DNA of 42,974 nt, taken from assembly GCA_030433275.1 (NCBI GenBank), contig JAUILK010000029.1, positions 1-42,974 on the forward strand, written 5' to 3'. The notes under the pieces are model-generated. The model saw only the letters and a list, made by a program, of their open reading frames with translations, searched no databases and was not told the DNA's origin. Below, one piece after another: positions 16,916-27,471 of this stretch (its first letter is position 1; each line of letters starts with the position of its first letter). The position numbers and the translations under genes are program-made. This stretch comes from Gammaproteobacteria bacterium. GTDB lineage: Bacteria; Pseudomonadota; Gammaproteobacteria; Nitrococcales; Nitrococcaceae.

Positions 16916-18460
16916 ATGGTTGCCAAAACGAACCGTCTGGAAACGGCCGGACCTGAAGATCCGGTCAATAACGATACGAGCAAGGTGATCGCAGCGATCG
17001 ACCTGGGCTCCAATAGCTTTCACATGAAGGTTGCGCGGGTCGTGGACGACCAGTTCGCTGTAATCGACCGAATGCGCGAGCCCGTGCGCCTCGCCGCCGG
17101 ATTGAACGAACACAACGAACTCGACCAAGCGGCTCGTGAGCGCGCGCTCGGCGCGCTGGAGCGCTTCGGACAACGGCTGCGCGAGGTCCCGTCTCATAAT
17201 GTGCGCGCCGTTGGCACGAACACATTCCGCCGCGCCCGTCGCGCCGCGACCTTTTTGAGCGAATCCGAGACCGCCCTAGGCCATCCCATCGAAATCGTTT
17301 CAGGGCGCGAGGAAGCGCGGCTCATCTATCTGGGTGTCGCCCAAAGCACGGCTCAAAGCCCAGACAAGAAACTGGTGGTCGATATCGGCGGCGGCAGCAC
17401 CGAATTGATCATCGGACGACGGTTCGAACCGCTCAGCTTGGAAAGCCTCTACATGGGCTGTGTGAGTATGAGTCGGGAATTCTTTGCCGATGGCACGATC
17501 AACGCGGGAGGCATGCGCCAAGCCGTACTCGCGGCGAGACAAGAGCTCGAATACATCGAAAAATCCTACCGCCGCATCGGCTGGGAAACCGCTATCGGGT
17601 CGTCCGGCACCATCCAAAACATCTGGCAAATCATCCAAAATGAAGATTGGAGCCGCAAGGGGATCACGGCCAAGGGGCTCGGGAAGCTGCGCGATGCCCT
17701 GGTCGAGACGGGGCGAGCCGATAAGTTGAAGTTGCGTGGCTTACAGCCCGAGCGCGCACCCGTATTCGCCGGCGGCGTCGCCATTCTCATTGCCGTATTC
17801 GAGAGTCTGCAACTGCGTTGCATGACCCATGCGGACGGCGCATTACGCGAAGGGCTTTTATACGATCTCATCGGCCGACTCGATTACAAAGATATTCGCG
17901 GCGCAACCATCGATGATTTATGTCGACGCTACCGCGTCGAACAAAAACAGGCGTGGCGGGTCGCCGCAACGGCGGATTTTCTCCGCGAACGCCTTGCCGA
18001 TCCATGGGAACTCAACAGCCAGCACCACGCTCAACTCCTGCGCTGGGCCGCACGGCTGCACGAAATCGGCTTGGATATCGCACACAATCAGCACCACAAA
18101 CACGGTGCCTACATCCTGCAAAATGCGGATCTCCCCGGCTTTTCCAATCAGGAGCAAGCAGAGATCGCGGTACTCGTACGCGTGCACCGCCGCAAGTTCG
18201 CCACCCAGGTCTTCGATCCCCTACCGCGAGGCCAGCGCACCCACCTGTATCGACTGGCCGTTCTGCTACGCCTCGCCGTCGTCCTGCATCGGGGCCGGCA
18301 CAATATGGACCTGGCCGGTTTGAAGGTGGCGGCCAGCCCTAACACGCTCTCCCTCTCCTTCCCCAGCGGTTGGCTGGCCGGGCACCCACTGACAGAAGCT
18401 GATCTTGCCCGCGAGGCCTCTTACCTCAAAGTGGCCGGAATGACACTCCGAATCGCTTAA
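16916..18460 (+). CDS. ppx: Exopolyphosphatase (Ppx/GppA family)
   Basis: The 514-residue protein begins with the ASKHA phosphate-1 motif AAIDLGSNSFHMKVARV. It also has EIVSGREEARLIYLGV, the catalytic glutamate region, and the phosphate-2 motif LVVDIGGGSTELIIG. The C-terminal half carries an HD-like domain (LLRWAARLHEIGLDIAHNQHHKHGAYI with HE and HH pairs). Length suits long Ppx enzymes. It removes terminal phosphates from polyphosphate and/or pppGpp. ATG 16916 is chosen; a TTG four codons earlier is possible. Its upstream region is a relic of divergent sixA. The CHAD protein and PPK downstream place it in a polyphosphate cluster. Confidence 0.93.
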   Translation: MVAKTNRLETAGPEDPVNNDTSKVIAAIDLGSNSFHMKVARVVDDQFAVIDRMREPVRLAAGLNEHNELDQAARERALGALERFGQRLREVPSHNVRAVGTNTFRRARRAATFLSESETALGHPIEIVSGREEARLIYLGVAQSTAQSPDKKLVVDIGGGSTELIIGRRFEPLSLESLYMGCVSMSREFFADGTINAGGMRQAVLAARQELEYIEKSYRRIGWETAIGSSGTIQNIWQIIQNEDWSRKGITAKGLGKLRDALVETGRADKLKLRGLQPERAPVFAGGVAILIAVFESLQLRCMTHADGALREGLLYDLIGRLDYKDIRGATIDDLCRRYRVEQKQAWRVAATADFLRERLADPWELNSQHHAQLLRWAARLHEIGLDIAHNQHHKHGAYILQNADLPGFSNQEQAEIAVLVRVHRRKFATQVFDPLPRGQRTHLYRLAVLLRLAVVLHRGRHNMDLAGLKVAASPNTLSLSFPSGWLAGHPLTEADLAREASYLKVAGMTLRIA

Positions 18461-18656
18461 CGACACACCCAACTGGCAACATCGGCTGAGCCTTTGTTCG
18501 TCTTGCTGGCATTTTCCGTCGATCTCTCCGAACCAAAGCAAGCGTGGCCACAACTCAACTTGGAAAAATAAACTTTGATGGTTGCCGGGAGAGCCGCCCC
18601 TTGCATACGAATCTGGCCATGCCCCTGGACGAGCAGGGCTATGGACGCAGAAAAGC

Positions 18657-18674
18657 CTGTCACGGCTATGTAAT
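18657..18674 (+). promoter_or_regulatory. Candidate Pho box before the CHAD gene
   Basis: CTGTCAC-GGCT-ATGTAAT is a PhoB-like pair of half-sites (seven and five of seven) with a 4-bp spacer, 108 bp before the CHAD ATG. Its last two bases run into the octanucleotide array. The direction and context fit Pho control of the polyphosphate-binding protein gene, but the second half-site is imperfect. Confidence 0.45.
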
Positions 18675-18741
18675 GGCAATATGGCAATATGGCAATATGG
18701 CAATATGGCAATATGGCAATATGGCAATATGGCAATATGGC
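18673..18741. repeat. Octanucleotide tandem repeat (ATGGCAAT, 8 copies plus partial)
   Basis: Eight perfect head-to-tail copies of ATGGCAAT begin at 18673, 18681 and so on to 18729, followed by a five-base partial copy. It lies in the 321-bp gap between ppx and the CHAD gene, directly after a candidate Pho box and 40 bp before the CHAD start. Perfect short tandem arrays change copy number by slippage. An in-frame TAG at 18746 separates the array from the CHAD frame, so an effect would be on promoter or leader spacing, not on the protein. Confidence 0.95.
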
Positions 18742-18781
18742 TTTATAGCCTGTTCCCCATGCGAATGAATTGGCGTTGACG

Positions 18782-20377
18782 ATGCGATCACACAACGATA
18801 CGACCACCCCCGCCTGCTATGCCATAGCATCCCAATCCGAAGGAGAGCATGCGCTCAACGCCTTGGCCTCGATGCTTCCGAGCCAGGACGGGCAAGCCTC
18901 GGATGACCACCTCATCTATCTCGATACCTTCGATTGGCGATTGTTCAAACGGGGAATACGGCTATCGTTCCATGCAGCCAACGCAAACAGTCTGCTCAGG
19001 TTCGAAACGAACGATGCGAGCATACACGAGCAACTGCCGCGCGCCACTGCACCCGGCTTCGCCAGGGATCTACCCGAAGGTCGTATTCGCAATCAGCTCA
19101 CCCCGATTATCACAGTGCGCCGCCTTTTACCACGCATCGAAATCGAGACGAAAACCAACCGACTCGAAATCCTCGACGAGAATAAGATCGTGGCGTGCGT
19201 GCAACTCATACAAACGCGCGTGACCGATCCCGAGGCCAATAATGACCAATCGACAGCGCTCGCCCCGAAGCTTCAAGTAACCGCCTCCGGAGGCGGCCAT
19301 CCTGCCACGCTGCGCCGGATCACACGTTATCTCGAATATGATCTCGGGCTCGACCCAGCCATGCCTGAAACCCTGCAAGAGGCGCTCGAGATCATCGGAC
19401 ACAAACCCGGCTTCTATCGTTCCAAACCCAAGATAAGCCTCGCTCCGAACATGAACGCCGGCGAGGCCGCGCTCGTCATTTGCCGAACATTGTTCGATAC
19501 CATGCGGGCCAATGAAGCCGGTATCCGCCGTGATCTGGACATGGAATTCCTGCATGACTTCCGGGTCGCCGGGCGCCGTACACGCGCGGTCCTGGCATTG
19601 ATCGGCAAGGTATTCGAACCGCAATTCCGCGATTACTTCAGAGAAGAATTCAAATGGCTCGGCTCGGTTACCGGCCCGGTGCGGGATCTGGATGTTCACC
19701 TTCTGCACATGAGCGACTACCGTGCCAGCCTCCCCGAGGCAACCAGCAAAGATCTGGCCCCGCTTGGCCAATATCTGCGCCGCCATCGCTCCGCCGAACG
19801 GCGTCGCTTGACGGCGGCTCTACGCTCGAAGCGCTACCGTGCGCTGCTGGAAACCTGGCGCACCCAGCTCGATGATTCAGATGCGTCGGTCTTGGTCGGC
19901 CACATCGCCCAAAAACCGGTCACGGAGGTGGCTTCGAAGCGAATCTGGCAAGCCTACTGCCGAGTTGAGAAACGCGCCAACGCCATTGGGCCGGATACAC
20001 CGGCCGAAGCATTGCACAAACTACGTATCGAGTGCAAAAAACTGCGCTATCTCCTAGAACTCTTTTACAGTCTCTACGATGCCAACGGCATCGACCCACT
20101 GCTCAAAGCGCTCAAACGCTTACAGGAAAACCTGGGTGATTTCAACGACCTCGTGGTTCAGGAGGCAGCCCTGCGGCGAATCGCCCACGAGATGGAGCAG
20201 GAAAAGCTCGCCACAGTGGATTGCCTACTCGCCATGGGCCAACTCTTAGGGGAACTCATTTGGAGACAACACAGGGAGCGCCGGCGATTCGCCAAATGCT
20301 TCGCGCGTTTCAACAAACCGCGCAACCAGAAGCGCTTCCGACAAGCATTCAAAGCAGCGGCTGCGGACCGATCGTGA
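18782..20377 (+). CDS. CYTH-like and CHAD domain protein (polyphosphate-associated)
   Basis: The 531-residue product has a CYTH-like N-terminal tunnel domain (about 20-210; YLDTFDWRLFKRGIRLSFH is a typical strand pair) that lacks a clear ExExK motif. A helical CHAD domain follows (about 230-520), with the basic signatures LHDFRVAGRRTRAV and LHKLRIECKKLRYLLELF, and LGDFNDL. CHAD domains bind polyphosphate through arginines, lysines and histidines, and CHAD proteins localise to polyphosphate granules. Position between ppx and ppk supports this role. ATG 18782 is preferred; TTG 18770 is possible. Expression may depend on the Pho box and octanucleotide array upstream. Whether the CYTH-like part still hydrolyses anything is doubtful. 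Confidence 0.9.
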   Translation: MRSHNDTTTPACYAIASQSEGEHALNALASMLPSQDGQASDDHLIYLDTFDWRLFKRGIRLSFHAANANSLLRFETNDASIHEQLPRATAPGFARDLPEGRIRNQLTPIITVRRLLPRIEIETKTNRLEILDENKIVACVQLIQTRVTDPEANNDQSTALAPKLQVTASGGGHPATLRRITRYLEYDLGLDPAMPETLQEALEIIGHKPGFYRSKPKISLAPNMNAGEAALVICRTLFDTMRANEAGIRRDLDMEFLHDFRVAGRRTRAVLALIGKVFEPQFRDYFREEFKWLGSVTGPVRDLDVHLLHMSDYRASLPEATSKDLAPLGQYLRRHRSAERRRLTAALRSKRYRALLETWRTQLDDSDASVLVGHIAQKPVTEVASKRIWQAYCRVEKRANAIGPDTPAEALHKLRIECKKLRYLLELFYSLYDANGIDPLLKALKRLQENLGDFNDLVVQEAALRRIAHEMEQEKLATVDCLLAMGQLLGELIWRQHRERRRFAKCFARFNKPRNQKRFRQAFKAAAADRS

Positions 20378-20570
20378 AAATGCACCTTATCCGCTAATGT
20401 AGCAAGATACAAATGTTAGGATATCAGTCAAACCATCAAAAGCGGTGCTGAGGAAACGACGCAGGCAATTCATCGCACGGCTCTGCGCGAACCACCGCTG
20501 AAACCACGGTCGTCCCGATATACTGACCTCACCTCCGATGTGACGTTACCCGCAAAGGCGAGGAAGCAAG

Positions 20571-22934
20571 ATGACCACCAAACGGTCAAACAAGGATCAA
20601 CACGCCCCGCTAAGCCTGGTCGAAGACACCCAACCGCCCCCCCAGACCATGACGACTACTCAGACGAGCGAACCTCCCTTGGGTCCGAACAAGACGGCGG
20701 AATCGGCACCAAACTCAGCGGAGCAAGCAGCTCAACCAGACCAATCGCGCAAAATGTCCACAGAGAACCACAGGCCGCAAACGGCCCCCGGCGAAACCAC
20801 CGAAATCGACCTCAGCTCGCCTGAGTATTATCTCAATCGCGAGCTTACGTGGCTGGCGTTCAATCGTCGGGTATTGCACGAGGCGGACGATGAGCGCACG
20901 CCCTTGCTGGAGCGTATCAAATTCCTGGCCATTGCCGCCGCGAATTTAGACGAGTTCTTCATGAAGCGCATCGGCGGATTGAAGCAACAAGTGGGAGCCG
21001 GTGTGTGCGAGCTCACCGTCGATGGCCGCTCGCCGCAACAGCAGATCGAAGAGTGCTACGCGGTGGTTCGCGAAATCGAGGAGGAAACCGAAGCCCTCCT
21101 GCCCAAGCTGCTTGCGGAGCTGGAAACGCACGGCATTGCCATTGTCTCGTACGAGGCGCTGACAGAAGAGGAGCAAGCGCGGCTGCGCGCGCATTATATC
21201 GAGAACATCTTCCCGCTGGTAACTCCGCAAGCAGTCGACTCTGCGCATCCGTTTCCGTTCATCTCGAATCTGTCGCTGAATCTCCTTGTGAGCCTCGCCT
21301 ACAACACCGATGACGAAGAGGAGGTTCGCGCGCGAGTGAAAGTGCCGATCGGTGGAGACATACCGCGCTTCCTACCCGTCGGTGATTCGAGACGTTTTGT
21401 CGCTCTCGAACAGATCATGTCGCATAACCTGGACTTGCTGTTCCCCGGCATGCATGTGCGTGCCTGCGAACTGTTCCACGTCACACGCAACGCCAATACC
21501 GATCACGACGAGGAGAGCGCGGACGATCTTCTCGCCATGATCGAGACCGAGGTACGCGAGCGGCGCTTCGCCCCCATCGTGCGCATCAAGGTGGAGCGCA
21601 ATATGGATTCGTTTCGCCGCGGCATGATCGCGGCAAACTTCGGACTCGACGAGCAGGCGGACGTTTTCTACGCCAACGATGGCCTGTTGGCGAAACGCGA
21701 TCTCTGGCAGATAGCCCTTTTGCCGGATCAAGAACTGCACTACCCACCCCATTATCCGGTGGATCACCCGAAGCTGGATTCACCGAATATTTTCTATGCG
21801 ATCCGTGACCACGGCCCCATTCTCGTGCAACACCCCTACGAATCGTTTTCGAGCTCGGTAGAACGGTTTTTGCTCGAAGCAAGCAGCGACCCCAAGGTCC
21901 GGGCGATCAAGATGACGCTTTACCGCACGTCGGGCGAAACCCGGATCGTCGATTACCTCATCGAAGCGGCCCAAAACGGCAAACAGGTGGGGGTGGTGGT
22001 CGAGCTCAAAGCCAGTTTCGATGAAGCGGCCAATATCCGCTGGGCGAGCCGGATGGAAGAGGCTGGTATCCACGTTACTTATGGTGTGATCGGTCTCAAA
22101 ACCCATTGCAAGCTCGTTCTGGTCGTGCGGCGCGATTACAACGGACTACGCCTTTATACCCACATAGGAACGGGGAATTATCATGCCGGCACGGCTCGAC
22201 TTTACGACGATTTGGGGCTGATCACCTGCAACGAGGACATTGGCCGGGACTTGATTGAGTTGTTCAATTACCTGACCACTGGCTACACACCGAAGCGAAG
22301 CTACCGGAAGATTCTGCCTGCACCTAAGTTATTGAAACGGTCTCTCATCTCGAAAATACGTCGTGAGATCGCACTTCACAGCCCCGCGCAACCCGGCCTC
22401 GTCCAGATGAAAATGAATGCCCTGGAGGACCCCGATATTACTCGCGAGCTGTACCTTGCCGCGCAGGCGGGGGTGCGCGTGGACCTCATCATAAGAGACA
22501 CTTGCCGTCTGCGCCCAGGGATCCCCGGTGTGTCTGAAAACGTTCGCATCATCAGCATCGTCGGCCGATTCCTCGAGCACAGCCGTATTTACTATTTTCA
22601 CAACGGTGGTGATGAGGAATATTACATCGGCTCAGCCGATTCCATGATGCGCAATCTCGAACATCGTGTGGAAGTGCTGGTGCCCGTGGAAGACTCACCA
22701 CTGCAGGCGGAGTTGCGCCAAATCATCGACCTGCATCTCAACGACCAACGCAGTGCCTGGGACATGCAGTCCGACGGTACCTACGTGCAGCGGCGCCCCA
22801 GCGACGAGAGCGGTAAGGGCTGCCAGGAACAACTCATTGCCGCGACACAGCGCCGCCACAAAGAAGCAAAGCGCCTGAGACGGCGCAAACCGAAAATCAT
22901 GGGACGACGCAATGTGCGCCTACCGACGTCTTAA
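20571..22934 (+). CDS. ppk1: Polyphosphate kinase PPK1
   Basis: The 787-residue protein has all four PPK1 domains. After an extension of about 80 residues, the conserved region opens with YYLNRELTWLAFNRRVLHEA. The two catalytic histidines are in the phospholipase-D-like halves: H512 (GLKTHCKLVLV, phosphorylated residue, equivalent to E. coli H435) and H670 (RFLEHSRIYYF, equivalent to H592). It makes polyphosphate reversibly from ATP. AGGAAG precedes ATG 20571 at good distance, so the Thr/Pro/Gln-rich extension is probably real; it is unusual, as most PPK1s are near 690 residues. A Lys/Arg-rich tail ends the protein. No Pho box was found in the 193-bp gap before it. Confidence 0.95.
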   Translation: MTTKRSNKDQHAPLSLVEDTQPPPQTMTTTQTSEPPLGPNKTAESAPNSAEQAAQPDQSRKMSTENHRPQTAPGETTEIDLSSPEYYLNRELTWLAFNRRVLHEADDERTPLLERIKFLAIAAANLDEFFMKRIGGLKQQVGAGVCELTVDGRSPQQQIEECYAVVREIEEETEALLPKLLAELETHGIAIVSYEALTEEEQARLRAHYIENIFPLVTPQAVDSAHPFPFISNLSLNLLVSLAYNTDDEEEVRARVKVPIGGDIPRFLPVGDSRRFVALEQIMSHNLDLLFPGMHVRACELFHVTRNANTDHDEESADDLLAMIETEVRERRFAPIVRIKVERNMDSFRRGMIAANFGLDEQADVFYANDGLLAKRDLWQIALLPDQELHYPPHYPVDHPKLDSPNIFYAIRDHGPILVQHPYESFSSSVERFLLEASSDPKVRAIKMTLYRTSGETRIVDYLIEAAQNGKQVGVVVELKASFDEAANIRWASRMEEAGIHVTYGVIGLKTHCKLVLVVRRDYNGLRLYTHIGTGNYHAGTARLYDDLGLITCNEDIGRDLIELFNYLTTGYTPKRSYRKILPAPKLLKRSLISKIRREIALHSPAQPGLVQMKMNALEDPDITRELYLAAQAGVRVDLIIRDTCRLRPGIPGVSENVRIISIVGRFLEHSRIYYFHNGGDEEYYIGSADSMMRNLEHRVEVLVPVEDSPLQAELRQIIDLHLNDQRSAWDMQSDGTYVQRRPSDESGKGCQEQLIAATQRRHKEAKRLRRRKPKIMGRRNVRLPTS

Positions 22935-25505
<2,571 letters not shown>

Positions 25506-25509
<4 letters not shown>

Positions 25510-25784
25510 GTGATGTCGAGCGACTCAGACAAGAGGTGGAGCGCCAAGCCAAACGCATGCGCCAAGCCGAGCGTGATCGCCCTACCCTCCTGGCGCATAC
25601 AGTCTATCTCACGACGTTGGGTTTGTTGTTCGTAACCCCCGTGGTGGGAAGCGCCTATCTCGGACAATGGCTCGATTCGCAGACAACAGGTTACTCGGTG
25701 CGGTGGACGGTAGGTTGTCTGCTGCTCGGTATAGCAATCGGCGCGTTGAACGTTTACCTGTTCATTAGGGGACACAGTAGATGA
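25506..25784 (+). CDS. atpQ: N-ATPase subunit AtpQ (AtpI-like assembly membrane protein)
   Basis: The 92-residue protein has a charged N-terminal helix, then two membrane helices (about 30-50 and 65-87) with GLLFVTPVVGSAYLGQWLDS and LLLGIAIGALNVYLF, as in the ATPase gene 1/AtpQ family, related to AtpI. It probably aids c-ring assembly or Mg/Ca transport linked to the ATPase. It overlaps both neighbours by four bases. In standard N-ATPase operons a second small membrane gene, atpR, follows; here atpB begins at once, so atpR is absent. Confidence 0.85.
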
Positions 25785-26479
25785 GCGGTGCCGAATTTTT
25801 CGGTGGTGCGGAGCTACGATTCGGCTGGCTCATCATCAGCGACACCGTCCTCTACACCTGGCTTATCATGGCTGCCCTCGCGCTTTTCTGCCTCATTCTT
25901 ACACAACGCCTGAAAGAGGAGCCAGGGCCGCTACAAACCGCCGTCGAAGGGCTAGTGGAAACCATCGAGGCGGCGGTCGCCCAGATCCTGCCGAACCGCC
26001 CTCATCGACTCGTCCCGTTCGTAGGCACTCTGTGGATTTTTCTAGCGTTGGCCAATCTGCTCGGAATCGTGCCCGGACTCCATTCACCGACTCGCGATCT
26101 CTCGGCCACCGCAGCTCTGGCGTTTCTAGTCTTTCTATCGGTTCATGTCTTCGGCATCGGCAGTGAGGGCTTGAAACCCTATCTGAAGCATTACCTAGCG
26201 CCCAACCCGATCCTTCTGCCATTCAATCTGATCGGAGAACTGACGCGCACGGTTGCCCTGGCGGTGCGCCTATTCGGTAACATAATGAGCCTTGAGCTTA
26301 CGGCACTGCTGGTGCTGCTGGTAGCCGGATTCCTGGCGCCAGTTCCCATTCTCATGCTGCATGTCATCGAAGCCCTGGTCCAGGCCTACATCTTCGGGAT
26401 GCTCGCGCTGGTTTATATCGCAGGAGGCATCGAGTCCCGACAACTCACCGGGAGAAAGAATAAGTCATGTCCGACGTGA
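25781..26479 (+). CDS. atpB: N-type F-ATPase subunit a
   Basis: The 232-residue integral membrane protein has the ion-channel subunit signatures: LVPFVGTLWIFLALANLLGIVPG, and the essential stator arginine in LTRTVALAVRLFGNIMS, then HVIEALVQAYIFGMLALVYI. It carries ions to and from the c ring. It overlaps atpQ by four bases and atpE by 13. Confidence 0.93.
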   Translation: MSGAEFFGGAELRFGWLIISDTVLYTWLIMAALALFCLILTQRLKEEPGPLQTAVEGLVETIEAAVAQILPNRPHRLVPFVGTLWIFLALANLLGIVPGLHSPTRDLSATAALAFLVFLSVHVFGIGSEGLKPYLKHYLAPNPILLPFNLIGELTRTVALAVRLFGNIMSLELTALLVLLVAGFLAPVPILMLHVIEALVQAYIFGMLALVYIAGGIESRQLTGRKNKSCPT

Positions 26480-26736
26480 GCACCTTGATCATAATCTCCA
26501 CCGGAATCGCCCTGATCGGCATCGCTCTGGGCGTCATGATGCCAGCATGGGCGATGGGAAAGGCGATCAGCAAGGCCCTGGATGCCCTGGCCCGACAACC
26601 GGAAGCGGAGCCATCGATCACCCGAACCCTTTTCATCGGCCTGGCAATGATTGAATCGCTGGCCATCTATGTTCTGGTGATCGTGCTGATCGTGCTATTT
26701 CGCAACCCGCTGCTGGGTTATCTGCTAAACGGATAG
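26467..26736 (+). CDS. atpE: N-type F-ATPase subunit c
   Basis: The 89-residue hairpin has the polar loop LARQPEAEPS and the ion-carrying glutamate in helix 2 (AMIESLAIY). Aligned by eye, without gaps, to the Na+-binding Ilyobacter c subunit from the ARQPE loop, the Glu-Ser pair and the Tyr are kept. The helix 1 glutamine ligand is Met, and the Thr next to Ser is Leu. The Na+ site is thus incomplete, so the ring may carry protons. The helix 1 GxGxGxG pattern is also broken (MMPAWAMGKA). Confidence 0.92.
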   Translation: MSDVSTLIIISTGIALIGIALGVMMPAWAMGKAISKALDALARQPEAEPSITRTLFIGLAMIESLAIYVLVIVLIVLFRNPLLGYLLNG

Positions 26737-26745
26737 GGGCGGGCT

Positions 26746-27462
26746 ATGGGCTTGAATTGGTCGACCTTTCTTCTGGAAATTATCAACTTCCTGATACTGC
26801 TGTGGATACTGCAGCGTTTTTTGTATCGCCCGATCCAAGACATAATCATGCGGCGGCGGGCCACCATACAGACCAGCCTTGCGCAAGCACGCGCAGAGCA
26901 TGCCCAAGCGGAACTCCTCCAGCGGGAATACGCCGATCGCCAAGCCAATTGGCAGCGGGAGCGCGAGCAGGCACGCACCCAGTTAGCCGAGGAGATTGCC
27001 GCCGAACGGAAACGTCAGCTGGCAAGCCTAAGAACCGAACTGGATACCGAACGTCAGAAGGCGGTGACCATCGCCGTGCGCGAGGCAGAGGCAACACGAC
27101 GGCAACAAGAGCAATCCGCGAGGGAACTTGCCAGTGCTTTCGCTTCCCGATTGTTGACGCGCCTAGCCTCTCCCGAGCTGGAACGATCCTTGATCGCCAT
27201 GGCATTGCAAGATTTGGCAAAGCTGGATTCCGGCTGCCATGCACGGCTTTGCGAAGCAACCGGACCAATCGAGGCGATCACGGCCTTTGCATTGCCTGTA
27301 TCTGAACAAGCGGCTTTGCGGCGGACGGTAGAGAGCGAGTTGGGCACAAAAGGCGAGTGGCGTTTCACACAGCAGCCTGAATTGGTGGCCGGGTTACGAC
27401 TCCGCATCGGCGCCTGGGTGCTCCAGGCAAATCTTCACGATGAGCTGGCTTTTTTCCATTGA
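26746..27462 (+). CDS. atpF: N-type F-ATPase subunit b with delta-like C-terminus
   Basis: The 238-residue protein has an N-terminal membrane anchor (LLEIINFLILLWILQRFLYRPI), a long charged coiled coil (about 35-140), and a C-terminal region (LVAGLRLRIGAWVLQANL) like the end of the delta subunit. N-type operons have no separate delta gene, and this extended b fills that stator role. GGGGCGGG precedes the ATG. Confidence 0.88.
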   Translation: MGLNWSTFLLEIINFLILLWILQRFLYRPIQDIIMRRRATIQTSLAQARAEHAQAELLQREYADRQANWQREREQARTQLAEEIAAERKRQLASLRTELDTERQKAVTIAVREAEATRRQQEQSARELASAFASRLLTRLASPELERSLIAMALQDLAKLDSGCHARLCEATGPIEAITAFALPVSEQAALRRTVESELGTKGEWRFTQQPELVAGLRLRIGAWVLQANLHDELAFFH

Positions 27463-27471
27463 GGTGGTTGT

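Noticed and set aside
18673-18741. CRISPR-like array
   Set aside because: The units are directly adjacent with no spacers, so this is a simple tandem repeat.
18544-18768. Frame running through the octanucleotide repeat, giving a MAIWQYGN-like peptide repeat
   Set aside because: The peptide repeat follows only from the DNA repeat; no start signal or family, and stops separate it from the CHAD frame.
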